Notes: generated by a model not told the origin, from the sequence alone. 64,000 nucleotides of DNA from Lewinellaceae bacterium (GCA_020636405.1 JACJXW010000004.1:4058044-4122043); one strand, 5' to 3'; positions 34,968 to 44,803 are shown, numbered from the stretch's first letter. Made by a program: numbers and translations.

Positions 34968-37703
34968 ATGGATGCAGGGATCATTATACTCATATCGATC
35001 GCTTATGTAGCATTCCTTTTCCTGATTGCTTACCTGGCCGAAAAGCGAGAGAAAGCAGGCAGGAGCCTGGTCAACAATTCGGTCATCTATTCTCTGTCGC
35101 TGGCTGTTTACTGCACCGCATGGACGTACTACGGAAGTGTGGGCAGGGCCGCGACCAGCGGGCTGGGTTTTTTGCCCACCTACATTGGCCCGGCCATCGT
35201 CGCTCCCCTGTGGTGGGTGCTTCTCAAAAAGGTTATCGTCATCAGTAAATCCCAGCGGATCACCTCTATTGCAGATTTTATTTCCTCCCGCTATGGCAAG
35301 AGTACCTGGCTTGGCGTCATTGCTACCTTGATTGCAGTTTTCGGGATCATTCCTTATATATCCATTCAGCTGAAGGCCATTTCCACCAGCTTCGACCTGC
35401 TGGCCACCAAACAAGGCGCGCTGTACCTTCATGCCGAAATCCCTTTTTATCTGGATTCCGCCCTGTACATTGCTATTGCCCTGGCCGTTTTCACCATCCT
35501 GTTCGGCACCCGCAACCTCGACCCTAATGAACGCCATGAGGGGCTGGTTGCTGCCATTGCGTTCGAATCTATCCTGAAACTGATGGCTTTCCTGATGGTC
35601 GGTTTTTTCGTCACCTTCTGGATCTACGATGGATTCGGCAGCATCTTCCGGAAGGCTATGAGCAATCCGGAATTATCGCGATTATTTTCCCTGGAAGAAA
35701 CGAACATCAACGGATGGGAGTGGTTCTGGCTTTCCTTCCTGTCCATGTCGGCAGTCCTGTTGTTGCCGCGCCAGTTTCACGTATCGGTCGTCGAAAACAC
35801 CAACCCCAACCACGTGGGGAAGGCGTCCTGGCTATTTCCACTATACTTGTTGTTGATCAACATTTTCGTACTGCCAATCGCCATTGCCGGGTTGGACCAA
35901 TTTCCTGCCGGTGCGGTCGAACCCGACAGTTTCGTACTGAGCCTGCCCCTGGCCCATAACAAGGAAATACTGGCCCTGTTTGTCGGCCTGGGTGGGTTTT
36001 CCGCAGCCACCAGTATGGTGATCGTAGCCGTGATTGCCCTGAGCATCATGATCGGCAATAACCTGGTTTTGCCTTTATTGCTGCGTACGCAGGCCTTCCA
36101 TGAAGAGCAGTATATCAACCTCAACGTGCGCCTGCTGGGCATCCGCCGCATCAGCATCATTGTCGTTTTATTGCTGGCCTATGGTTATTTCAAGGCCGTA
36201 GGCGAACAGTACACCCTGGTATCCGTAGGCCTGATCTCCTTTACGGCCATCACCCAATTCGTGCCGGCGGTCCTTGGAGGGATTTACTGGAAAAGAGCCA
36301 CTAAAAAGGGAGCGCTTTGGGGGTTGCTCGCCGGGTTTGGGATCTGGGCATACACCCTACCCCTACCCACCATGGTAGAAACCGGGGTTCTGCCCATTCA
36401 ATTCATCGACCATGGGCCGTTTGGGATCGAACTGCTCAAGCCTCATCAATTGTTTGGGCTCACCGGTGCCAGCCACATCACCCAGGCTGCCTTCTGGAGC
36501 CTGACGGCCAATACCGTTATCTATTTCTTTGTATCCCTTTTCACCTCCCAGTCCCCACTTGAAGTTTCCCAGGCCGACCTCTTTGTCGATATCTATAAGT
36601 ATCGTAAGGGAAGCACCGATTACGACGTCATGCGCCGGCAGGCAATGGTCAAGGATATCCGAATTCTACTCAACCGCTTCCTTGGTGAGCCCCGCGGCAA
36701 CCTCCTGCTGAACGCCTATGAAAACAGCCAACGCATTGACCTCGCACAGCAAAAAGTAGCCGGAGCTGACCTGGTCAATTACGCTGAAACCCACCTGGCA
36801 GGCGCCATCGGGGCAGCTTCCGCCAAGATCATCATCGGGTCTATTACCAAAGAAGAACCCATCAGCCTGGAGGAGATGTTCAAAGTACTGGAGCAAACCA
36901 AAGAGATCATCCAGTACAGCAAGGCCCTGGAGCGAAAATCGGCCGAACTGGAACGAACTACCAAACAACTCAAAGAGGCCAACGAACGGTTAAAGGAGCT
37001 GGACCGCCTGAAAGCAGACTTCATTACCACTGTCACCCATGAACTCCGCACGCCCATCACCTCAATTAAGGCCTTATCCAAGATCATAAAGGAGACCCCC
37101 AACCTGCCCGAAGAACAAAAACAGGAATTCCTCACCATCGTTGTGAGTGAAAGTGAACGCCTCACCCGCCTGATCAATCAGGTGCTGGACCTCGAGAAAA
37201 TACAGTCGGGCCCGGAAAACCGGACGCTGGCTCCCATCGACTTCGCCGCAGTAACCGAAAGAGCCTACTCCGGCCTGCGCCAGTTGATGCGCGACCGAAA
37301 TATTCGCCACGAACTGATGATCGAGCATCAGCCCCTGAAGGTGAAGGGCAACAACGACCGGCTGACCCAGGTGGTCGTCAACCTCATATCCAACGCCATA
37401 AAGTTCAGTAAGGAAGGGAACGGCGCCATCACTGTGCACCTTTGCCAGGACGGGCAGATGGCTGTCCTCAAGGTACAGGACAACGGAAAAGGCATCCAGC
37501 CTAAAGACCAGAAGCTGATCTTTGAGAAATTCACCCAACTCAGCGATGAGGACAGGGGAAAACCCAAAGGGAGCGGGCTGGGGCTCTTCATAACGCACTC
37601 GATCGTGGCACAACACGGCGGCAACATACATGTCGAAAGCCAACCAGAAATGGGGGCCACTTTCATCGTAGAGATCCCCATTTGGACGGAAAAAAGCCAG
37701 TAA
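34968..37703 (+). CDS. SSS-domain sensor histidine kinase (CbrA-like)
   Basis: 911 residues from the ATG at 34,968. The first 540 form a sodium:solute-symporter-like membrane domain (about 13 helices; AWTYYGSVGRAATSGLGFLPTYIGP). A coiled-coil (about 635-680) leads to the HisKA H-box with His691 in VTHELRTPITS, then HATPase motifs: N-box near residue 805 (NLISNAIKFS), DNGKGIQ, GSGLGLFI. CbrA of Pseudomonas has the same transporter-kinase fusion and controls carbon source use. With the downstream response regulator it forms a two-component pair. Confidence 0.93.
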   Translation: MDAGIIILISIAYVAFLFLIAYLAEKREKAGRSLVNNSVIYSLSLAVYCTAWTYYGSVGRAATSGLGFLPTYIGPAIVAPLWWVLLKKVIVISKSQRITSIADFISSRYGKSTWLGVIATLIAVFGIIPYISIQLKAISTSFDLLATKQGALYLHAEIPFYLDSALYIAIALAVFTILFGTRNLDPNERHEGLVAAIAFESILKLMAFLMVGFFVTFWIYDGFGSIFRKAMSNPELSRLFSLEETNINGWEWFWLSFLSMSAVLLLPRQFHVSVVENTNPNHVGKASWLFPLYLLLINIFVLPIAIAGLDQFPAGAVEPDSFVLSLPLAHNKEILALFVGLGGFSAATSMVIVAVIALSIMIGNNLVLPLLLRTQAFHEEQYINLNVRLLGIRRISIIVVLLLAYGYFKAVGEQYTLVSVGLISFTAITQFVPAVLGGIYWKRATKKGALWGLLAGFGIWAYTLPLPTMVETGVLPIQFIDHGPFGIELLKPHQLFGLTGASHITQAAFWSLTANTVIYFFVSLFTSQSPLEVSQADLFVDIYKYRKGSTDYDVMRRQAMVKDIRILLNRFLGEPRGNLLLNAYENSQRIDLAQQKVAGADLVNYAETHLAGAIGAASAKIIIGSITKEEPISLEEMFKVLEQTKEIIQYSKALERKSAELERTTKQLKEANERLKELDRLKADFITTVTHELRTPITSIKALSKIIKETPNLPEEQKQEFLTIVVSESERLTRLINQVLDLEKIQSGPENRTLAPIDFAAVTERAYSGLRQLMRDRNIRHELMIEHQPLKVKGNNDRLTQVVVNLISNAIKFSKEGNGAITVHLCQDGQMAVLKVQDNGKGIQPKDQKLIFEKFTQLSDEDRGKPKGSGLGLFITHSIVAQHGGNIHVESQPEMGATFIVEIPIWTEKSQ

Positions 37704-37899
37704 AAACCGAAAACAAACAACAGGGCCCGTTCACTGTCCTGCTCCTTTTGAATATTGATGAAAGCAGTGCCAGGTTTATTTTTTTTTTTCTTAAAAAACT
37801 GTAAATTTAACTTCGTTAAAAATGCCGCTCCAGGGAGGGGTATCCACCCCGGCATCCTCCTGTCCAGTGGCAAAGAATCATTTTCCGAGCCCGCTCAAT

Positions 37900-38283
37900 A
37901 TGACAGATAAAACCAATACAAAAATCCTACTGGTTGATGACGAGCCCAATATCCTCGTGGTGCTCGAATTTCTGGTCAAAAAGGAAGGCTATCAGGCCTT
38001 CAAGGCCGAAAACGGAGAGCAAGCCCTGCTTACCATGGCCAGCCAAGCCCCCCATATCGTCGTATTGGATGTGATGATGCCGGGAATGGACGGATTCGAA
38101 GTAGCCCGTAAGATCAGGGCAAATACCCGATATGACGACACCCGGATCATCTTTCTGACGGCAAAAGGAACTCAGGAAGACCGCTTTAAAGGCTACGCTA
38201 CCGGTGGCGAAGTATACATCACCAAACCGTTTGACAACGATGAACTGATCAATACAATAAATGAAGTGGTAGAATTTGGATAA
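37900..38283 (+). CDS. Single-domain response regulator (CheY-like)
   Basis: 127 residues from the ATG at 37,900, which matches receiver-domain starts (KILLVDDEPNI). Phospho-acceptor Asp57 in VVLDVMMPGMDG, acidic pair in VDDE, the conserved Thr in FLTAKG and Lys in ITKPFD are present. There is no output domain, so it must act through a partner or as a phosphate shuttle. Two hundred bases after the kinase gene, with a TAAATTTA element and a long T-run in between. Confidence 0.93.
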   Translation: MTDKTNTKILLVDDEPNILVVLEFLVKKEGYQAFKAENGEQALLTMASQAPHIVVLDVMMPGMDGFEVARKIRANTRYDDTRIIFLTAKGTQEDRFKGYATGGEVYITKPFDNDELINTINEVVEFG

Positions 38284-38300
38284 TTCCTTCAAATTTTTTT

Positions 38301-38352
38301 ACTTTGAAAGATATAAACATATAAATATCTATATATTTAGGTAATTCAAAGT
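38301..38352. promoter_or_regulatory. AT-rich palindromic region upstream of acs
   Basis: Outer ACTTTGAA (38,301-38,308) and TTCAAAGT (38,345-38,352), inner AGATAT/ATATCT, and TAAATAT-N4-ATATTTA at 38,322-38,339. AT-rich DNA makes chance palindromes likely, but the position in an acs promoter and likeness to the element at 30,604 deserve note. Confidence 0.35.
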
Positions 38353-38430
38353 GGCGCCTATACCCTCTTCCCCCCGAACCTTGAACGGGAAGTTGTTATC
38401 GGGCCGTTACAAAAATAAAACCATAGCGAT

Positions 38431-40335
38431 ATGACTCAACAGATCAAGTCCTTTGAAGAGTATAAGGACGTTTACCGTCGCAGTGTAGAAGACCCCGAAG
38501 GTTTTTGGGCCGAGCAGGCTTCTACTTTTACCTGGCGCAAAAAATGGGACAAGGTACTCGAGTGGAATTTCAGGGACCCCGATGTCAAATGGTTCGTCGG
38601 CGGCAAGCTCAATATTACCGAGAACTGCCTGGACCGGCACCTGAAGGACCGCGGTGACCAGGTCGCCATCCTTTTTGAACCCAACCAACCGGATGCTCCG
38701 GTGCAAAAATACACCTACAATCAGTTGCACGCTGCTGTGTGTAAAACGGCCAACGCCCTGAAGGCCAACGGAATAGAAAAAGGCGACCGCGTTTGCTTCT
38801 ACATGCCCATGGTTCCGGAACTGGCCATTGGCGTGCTGGCCTGCGCCCGCATTGGGGCCATCCATTCCGTTGTCTTTGCCGGCTTCTCCGCTCAGGCCCT
38901 CGCCGACCGGATCAAGGATGCTACCTGTAAAATGGTGATCTGCTCCGATTACAACGACCGCGGCGCCAAACACATCCCGGTCAAGGAAGTCGTCGATAAT
39001 GCCCTGGCAATGGACTGCGACAGCATCGAGACTGTTCTCGTCCACCAGAATACCGGCGACGGCGTCACTATGGTAAGCGGCCGTGACAAGTGGTGGCACG
39101 ATGAAGTGGACGGCCAGAGCCCGGTATGCGAAGCTGAAGAAATGGATGCCGAAGACATGCTCTTCATCCTTTACACCTCCGGCTCCACCGGCAAACCCAA
39201 AGGCGTGGTTCACACCTGTGGCGGCTACATGGTCTATACGGCCTATTCCTTCCAGAATGTCTTCCAATACCAAACAGGAGACATCTACTGGTGTACTGCC
39301 GATATTGGCTGGATCACCGGCCACTCCTACATCGTATACGGGCCACTGCTGGCGGGGGCAACTACGGTCATGTTCGAGGGTGTGCCTACTTATCCGGATG
39401 CCGGCCGCTTCTGGGCGGTGTGTGACAAATTAAAGGTCAATCAGTTCTACACCGCCCCGACCGCTATTCGTGCTTTAATGGCGCAAGGTGACCAATGGGT
39501 GGAAAATTACAACCTGAGCTCCATCAAAGTACTGGGCACCGTGGGTGAACCCATCAATGAAGAGGCCTGGGAATGGTACTATCATAAAATAGGCAAAGGC
39601 AATTCGCCGATCGTGGATACCTGGTGGCAGACCGAGACCGGTGGGATCATGATATCCGGACTGGGCGCTCTCAGCCCCATGAAACCGGCCCATGCCGGCT
39701 ATCCGCTGCCCGGAATACAACCCTGCCTGCTGGATTCCGACGGTAAAGAACTCAGCGGCAATGATGTCGAAGGCTTATTGTGCGTCAAATTCCCCTGGCC
39801 GTCTATGCTCCGAACGACCTATGGAGACCACGAACGCTGCCGGCAGACTTACTTCTCCGCCTTCCAGGATATGTATTTCACCGGAGATGGTGCTCGCCGG
39901 GATAAAGACGGCATGTACCGGATCATCGGGCGGGTCGATGATGTGATCAATGTCTCCGGACACCGCATGGGAACGGCCGAAGTGGAGAATGCCATCAACG
40001 AACATCCCCAGGTTGTGGAATCCGCTGTAGTCGGTTATCCCCACGACATCAAAGGGCAGGGCATTTATGCCTACGTGATCACTTCAGGGCCGGTGAACAA
40101 CGAGGAGGCTTTCCGCAAAGAGATCCTGGCAGTTGTGACCAGGGAGATCGGCCCGATCGCCAAACCGGACAAGATACAGATCGTCTCCGGGCTGCCGAAA
40201 ACACGCTCAGGAAAGATCATGCGCCGGATACTCCGCAAAGTAGCTTCCGGCGACACCTCCAACCTCGGCGACACTTCCACCCTGCTCAACCCGGAAGTGG
40301 TCGACGAGATCAAGAGTGGAGCCCTGGGCGCCTGA
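38431..40335 (+). CDS. acs: Acetyl-CoA synthetase
   Basis: 634-residue AMP-forming ligase producing acetyl-CoA from acetate. Motif A3 YTSGSTGKPKGV starts at residue 248; TWWQTETGG and the catalytic-domain hinge region follow; the C-terminal PKTRSGKIMRRILRK carries Lys595, the site acetylated for control in Acs of other bacteria. Length is standard. It follows the symporter, kinase and response regulator, so uptake, sensing and activation are encoded together. A stem-loop follows the stop. Confidence 0.96.
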   Translation: MTQQIKSFEEYKDVYRRSVEDPEGFWAEQASTFTWRKKWDKVLEWNFRDPDVKWFVGGKLNITENCLDRHLKDRGDQVAILFEPNQPDAPVQKYTYNQLHAAVCKTANALKANGIEKGDRVCFYMPMVPELAIGVLACARIGAIHSVVFAGFSAQALADRIKDATCKMVICSDYNDRGAKHIPVKEVVDNALAMDCDSIETVLVHQNTGDGVTMVSGRDKWWHDEVDGQSPVCEAEEMDAEDMLFILYTSGSTGKPKGVVHTCGGYMVYTAYSFQNVFQYQTGDIYWCTADIGWITGHSYIVYGPLLAGATTVMFEGVPTYPDAGRFWAVCDKLKVNQFYTAPTAIRALMAQGDQWVENYNLSSIKVLGTVGEPINEEAWEWYYHKIGKGNSPIVDTWWQTETGGIMISGLGALSPMKPAHAGYPLPGIQPCLLDSDGKELSGNDVEGLLCVKFPWPSMLRTTYGDHERCRQTYFSAFQDMYFTGDGARRDKDGMYRIIGRVDDVINVSGHRMGTAEVENAINEHPQVVESAVVGYPHDIKGQGIYAYVITSGPVNNEEAFRKEILAVVTREIGPIAKPDKIQIVSGLPKTRSGKIMRRILRKVASGDTSNLGDTSTLLNPEVVDEIKSGALGA

Positions 40336-40355
40336 TCAACTAACCACTAATCTAA

Positions 40356-40377
40356 GGGCTGCTCCCCGGAGCAGCCC
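40356..40377 (+). terminator. Stem-loop between the two acyl-CoA synthetase genes
   Basis: GGGCTGCTCC and GGAGCAGCCC are perfectly complementary and nearly adjacent. No T-run directly follows, so termination may be partial. Confidence 0.5.
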
Positions 40378-40476
40378 ACATTCCTTTTCCCTGCCGCACT
40401 CAATTGTCCTGCACTAACGATCAAAAGGTTCATTCTATTCACAAGCGCGCTCAGGCGCAGGTAAAAAAGCGAGATC

Positions 40477-42384
40477 ATGACCTATCAAGAACTATATGAT
40501 AAAAGTATGGCCTCACCGGAGGTTTTCTGGAAGGAGCAGGCTGAAGCCATTCCCTGGTTCGAGAAACCGAAAAAGATCCTTTCCAAGGATCAAGAAGGCC
40601 TCTACCGTTGGTACGAAGGAGGAGTGCTCAACACTTCTTTCATCGCGTTAGACCACCAGGTGGAACGTGGCAGAGGCGAGCAGGTGGCACTGTATTACGA
40701 CTCTCCGGTGACCGGCCGAAAGGAAACCTTCACTTATCAGAAATTACTGGAGGAAGTGAGCTTGTTCGCCGGTGTTCTCAAGGGACAGGGCGTTCAAAAG
40801 GGCGACACGGTCATCATTTACATGCCCATGATCCCGCAAACGGTCATCGCCATGCTGGCCTGTGCCCGCCTGGGCGCGATCCACTCGGTAGTGTTCGGCG
40901 GTTTTGCCCCCCATGAACTGGCCATCCGGATCGACGATGCCAAACCCAAACTGCTGCTGGCCGCCAGCTGCGGCATCGAGATCAACAAGGTCATCGACTA
41001 CATGACGATCGTCAATGAATCCCTGAAAGAGTCCAGCCATCAACCCCAGGGGTGTATCGTCTACCAGCGCCCGCAGTTGCCCGTTCCTTTGAAAGCCGGG
41101 CGCGACCACGACTGGGAGGACTTGCTTTCCCGTGCCGAACCGGCAGGATATGTACCGGTAGCCGCCACCGACCCCCTCTACATTCTATACACATCCGGCA
41201 CTACTGGCCGCCCCAAAGGCGTTATGCGGGATAACGGAGGGCATGCCGTCGCCCTAAAGTTCAGCATGGAACACATCTACGGCATTCGGCCCGGCGACGT
41301 TTACTGGGCTGCCTCCGATGTGGGTTGGGTAGTCGGGCATTCCTATATTGTATATGCTCCGCTGATCCATGGCTGTTCTACCATTCTCTACGAAGGCAAG
41401 CCGGTGAAGACCCCCGATGCCGGTGCTTTCTGGCGGATCATTGAAGAATATAAGGTTAAGGTGTTCTTTACTGCGCCGACTGCATTTCGGGCCATTAAAA
41501 AAGAAGACCCCAACGGAACGCTCAAAAAGAAATATGACACCAGCAGCCTGGACTACCTCTTCCTCGCCGGGGAACGCTGCGATGTGGCCACGCTGGAATG
41601 GTCCGGTAAGATGCTTGATGTACCGGTGATCGACCACTGGTGGCAGACCGAATCCGGCTGGCCGATGCTGGCCAACATGGTTGGGGTAGAAATGTTGCCC
41701 ATTAAGCCAGGTTCCGCGGCTAAACCGGTTTGCGGATACGGGCTGGAAATCCTGAGCCACAACGGAGAAAGCCTTCCGCCCAACCAGGAGGGCGCCGTGG
41801 CCATCCGCCTGCCTTTGCCCCCGGGTTGCCTGCCCAACCTGTGGAACGACACCGCCCGCTTCCTCTCTTCTTACATGAGCGCCTATCCGGGGTATTACTT
41901 CACCGGTGACGGCGGATACATTGATGATGATGGCTATGTATTCATCACCGGCCGGATTGACGACATCATCAACGTGGCCGGGCACCGCCTGTCCACCGCC
42001 AAAATGGAGGAAGTGGTCGCTTCTCACCCTGCTGTTGCCGAATGTGCCGTAATCGGCATCGAAGACCAGATGAAAGGGCAGATCCCCGTCGGTTTCGTAG
42101 TATTGAAAGGCGGCGTGGAAAAGAGCGAGGAAGATATGGAAAAGGAACTGATACAGATGGTCCGCAGTAAGGTCGGCCCGGTAGCCTCCTTCAAGAAAGT
42201 GGCTATCGTACAAAGGTTGCCCAAAACCCGGTCTGGCAAGATCCTGCGCCGCATCATGCGCCACATCGCCGATGGCAAACCCTTCAGCCCGCCGTCCACC
42301 ATCGAAGATATGACGGTGCTTCCCGAACTGGAAGGCCTGATGAAGGAAAAACACATCGGCCATAGCACAGACAGCCAGCCTTAA
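40477..42384 (+). CDS. Second AMP-forming acyl-CoA synthetase (propionyl-CoA synthetase-like)
   Basis: 635 residues. YTSGTTGRPKGVMRDNGG, WAASDVGWVVGHSYIVYAPL, HWWQTESGWP and YTGDGGYIDDDGYVFITGR-type motifs place it near PrpE/ACSS3 rather than Acs; PKTRSGKILRRIMRH carries the acetylatable Lys588. It differs substantially from the neighbouring acs, so it is not a recent duplicate and probably accepts propionate or another short acid. Specificity is inferred from motif pattern only. Confidence 0.88.
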   Translation: MTYQELYDKSMASPEVFWKEQAEAIPWFEKPKKILSKDQEGLYRWYEGGVLNTSFIALDHQVERGRGEQVALYYDSPVTGRKETFTYQKLLEEVSLFAGVLKGQGVQKGDTVIIYMPMIPQTVIAMLACARLGAIHSVVFGGFAPHELAIRIDDAKPKLLLAASCGIEINKVIDYMTIVNESLKESSHQPQGCIVYQRPQLPVPLKAGRDHDWEDLLSRAEPAGYVPVAATDPLYILYTSGTTGRPKGVMRDNGGHAVALKFSMEHIYGIRPGDVYWAASDVGWVVGHSYIVYAPLIHGCSTILYEGKPVKTPDAGAFWRIIEEYKVKVFFTAPTAFRAIKKEDPNGTLKKKYDTSSLDYLFLAGERCDVATLEWSGKMLDVPVIDHWWQTESGWPMLANMVGVEMLPIKPGSAAKPVCGYGLEILSHNGESLPPNQEGAVAIRLPLPPGCLPNLWNDTARFLSSYMSAYPGYYFTGDGGYIDDDGYVFITGRIDDIINVAGHRLSTAKMEEVVASHPAVAECAVIGIEDQMKGQIPVGFVVLKGGVEKSEEDMEKELIQMVRSKVGPVASFKKVAIVQRLPKTRSGKILRRIMRHIADGKPFSPPSTIEDMTVLPELEGLMKEKHIGHSTDSQP

Positions 42385-42469
42385 ACCGAATCGCCGAAGG
42401 GTTGTTCTTCAGAGGGAGCACATTTTTATATCTTGCTTCCTCTGAAAAACAAACAGATGCTTTGGCGAT

Positions 42470-43531
42470 ATGATGAAAGGCAACGTTCCGTCCAAGAAAA
42501 AATCCCTCATACCGGTAAGCCCCAGGCTCCGGGAACACCTGAAGCGCCACAACCGCGCTTCTGAACTGACCATCCAGTATCGGGACCTGCTGAGGTATGA
42601 ATCTTCTGTGCCCCTCATCGATCAGCAAGGCAATGACACCCTTTGGGAAACTGTCTACTATTCCGAATCGGACCGCCGGGAGATCAACGACGCCATGAAG
42701 CGGATCTACGCTCTTCTCAAAACCGACGGCGATGTAGAAGTGCTCGACCACCTGACCGTCGCCCGCATCGACTTTTGCACCTTCGGCAATACCAAACCCT
42801 TCCGGGTACGCATCATCAACCGCCTCAACGACAACTACGACCATTTCTATGTCAAAAAAGCCGACGCCTCCCGCATTTACGGGCTAGAGCTGGAAGACAT
42901 CCTCTCTCCCAACCGGGTCATGTTTATGGTCGACCGGGATACCCTGGTCGAAGAACACGTGGCCGGCATCCCCGGCGATGACTTCATGCGGCGCAGCCTC
43001 GACGACACGACCTTCAACCAGATCCGCATCGCCAAGGAGTTTATCAAGTTCAACGAACGTTGCTTCGTGCGCCTGCTGGGCGATATGCGCTCCTACAACT
43101 ACGTGGTCGACATCACTCCCGACATCGAGGGTTCCCAGTTCCGAATGCGTGCGATCGACTTCGACCAGCAATCCTTCGAAGGCCGCAAGAGCTTCTACCT
43201 GCCGCAGTACTTCAAGGAAAACAATCCCATCATTTTTCTCGGGATGAAACACATGCGGCAGGAAACCGTGAAACAATATCAACTCGAAGAACGCAGCCTT
43301 ATCGCGGCACGGGTGAAAACATCAGGGGTTCAGTTCACCGGCCTGATGGAGGTCATGGTACAGGATGAGCTTTCTACCGAAGAAAAGATCGGCCAGCTCA
43401 AGGAAGAATTGGCCTATCATCACAAAAACAGCCTCTTCCATAAATGTAAGACTATGGGGGAGATCGTACTGACCAACATTCAACTGCTCCTGCAAAAGGA
43501 CTTCAAGCAGAGCATTCTCTATGAAGAGTGA
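42470..43531 (+). CDS. Unrecognised protein with kinase-like (PKL) motifs
   Basis: 353 residues, soluble, opening with a basic segment. I do not recognise the family. The middle contains GDMRSYNYVVDI (Asp205, Asn210, the D-x4-N spacing of a kinase catalytic loop) and, 25 residues after Asp205, AIDFDQQ (Asp230/Asp232), reminiscent of the metal-binding IDFD of aminoglycoside- and HipA-type phosphotransferases. A plausible N-lobe has VRIINRLNDNYDHFYVKKAD with lysines. A phosphotransferase is therefore suggested but not shown. It follows the acyl-CoA synthetase by 85 bp. Confidence 0.7.
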   Translation: MMKGNVPSKKKSLIPVSPRLREHLKRHNRASELTIQYRDLLRYESSVPLIDQQGNDTLWETVYYSESDRREINDAMKRIYALLKTDGDVEVLDHLTVARIDFCTFGNTKPFRVRIINRLNDNYDHFYVKKADASRIYGLELEDILSPNRVMFMVDRDTLVEEHVAGIPGDDFMRRSLDDTTFNQIRIAKEFIKFNERCFVRLLGDMRSYNYVVDITPDIEGSQFRMRAIDFDQQSFEGRKSFYLPQYFKENNPIIFLGMKHMRQETVKQYQLEERSLIAARVKTSGVQFTGLMEVMVQDELSTEEKIGQLKEELAYHHKNSLFHKCKTMGEIVLTNIQLLLQKDFKQSILYEE

Positions 43532-43659
43532 ATAAAAAAAAACCTCCCTCCAAAAAGTCCGGAGAGAGGCTATCCCAAAAACCGATTATATATATCACAA
43601 AAATCTAAATTTATTCCCGAAATAAAAAGCCTTTGAATAACTTTTATAGATAAAGTTTT

Positions 43660-44784
43660 ATGAATGTACTAAGTCCGGAAGAACTCCGCCGGTATGCCCG
43701 TCATCTTGCTCTGCCTGAATTCGGGCGCAAAGGCCAGGAAAACGCCCGCAGGGCCAGCGTCCTCGTTGTCGGCGCCGGTGGCCTCGGCAGCCCCATGCTG
43801 CTCTACCTGGCAGCCGCCGGGATCGGCAGGATCGGCATTGTTGACTTCGACCGGGTAGACGAAACCAACCTGCAGCGGCAGGTGCTCTATTCTATGGAGG
43901 ACATCGGCAAGCCCAAAGCAGCCACCGCCCGCCGGAAGTTGCTCGCCCTCAACCCCCATATTGAGGTAGAGGTATACGAGGAGCAACTCACCAGCGAAAA
44001 TGCCCTTGACATTATTTCCCGGTACGATATCGTGGCCGATGGCACCGATAACTTCCCTACCCGATACCTGGTCAACGACGCCTGCGTGCTGGCAGGAAAG
44101 GTAAATGTCTATGCTTCCATCTTCCGGTTTGAAGGGCAGGTTTCGGTTTTCAACCATCTAGAGGAAGACGGCAGCCGCGGGCCCAACTACCGCGACCTCT
44201 TCCCTACCCCGCCACCACCCGAACTGGTGCCCAACTGCGCAGAGGGCGGCGTGCTGGGCGTGCTTCCGGGAATCATCGGCAGTATGCAGGCCAACGAGGT
44301 GATCAAGGTGGCCACTGGCGTCGGCGAGCCCTTAAGCGGGAAACTGTTCCTCTTCGATGCCTCCAGCTTTACCACCAGAATACTCAAGGTCCGGAAGAAC
44401 CCCGAACTGGTGATCGACAGGCTCATCGATTACGAGCAATTCTGCGCGCCCACCCCCCAGGCCCCTGTCCGGCAACTCAATGTACACAGCCTCAAAGAGC
44501 TGATCGACGAAGGAGCCGATTTTCAGCTCATCGATGTACGGGAACCCTATGAGTACGAGATCGCCAACCTGGGAGGGGAACTGATCCCACCCGAACAGAT
44601 CCGGGCGCAGGCAGGGCGCATTTCCACAGATAAAAAGGTAATTCTCCACTGCCGCAGCGGCAAACGCAGCGCCGCCGCCATCCGGGAGCTGCAAAAGCTG
44701 CATCCGTACGAGAACCTCTACAACCTGGAAGGAGGCATTCTGGCCTGGGCCAGGGAGATCGACCCGGAGATGAAGCAATATTAA
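43660..44784 (+). CDS. HesA/MoeB/ThiF-family adenylyltransferase with C-terminal rhodanese domain
   Basis: 374 residues. E1-like domain: GAGGLGSPMLLYLAAAGIG nucleotide loop, DFDRVDETNLQRQ, ADGTDNFPTRYLVND; then a rhodanese domain from about residue 275 with DVREPYEYEIA and the active-site cysteine in HCRSGKRS. It would adenylate a ubiquitin-like sulfur carrier (MoaD or ThiS type) and pass sulfur to it. The usual zinc cysteines are not present: the CxxC found in E. coli MoeB reads NYRDLFP here, and only NCAEGG remains. Confidence 0.92.
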   Translation: MNVLSPEELRRYARHLALPEFGRKGQENARRASVLVVGAGGLGSPMLLYLAAAGIGRIGIVDFDRVDETNLQRQVLYSMEDIGKPKAATARRKLLALNPHIEVEVYEEQLTSENALDIISRYDIVADGTDNFPTRYLVNDACVLAGKVNVYASIFRFEGQVSVFNHLEEDGSRGPNYRDLFPTPPPPELVPNCAEGGVLGVLPGIIGSMQANEVIKVATGVGEPLSGKLFLFDASSFTTRILKVRKNPELVIDRLIDYEQFCAPTPQAPVRQLNVHSLKELIDEGADFQLIDVREPYEYEIANLGGELIPPEQIRAQAGRISTDKKVILHCRSGKRSAAAIRELQKLHPYENLYNLEGGILAWAREIDPEMKQY

Positions 44785-44803
44785 CCAGCCATCGTTTACT
44801 GGC

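Noticed and set aside
38407..39324. Long antisense frames over the two acyl-CoA synthetase genes (also 41,254-42,363)
   Set aside because: Sense strands encode well-conserved ligases; antisense frames are by-products of codon composition.
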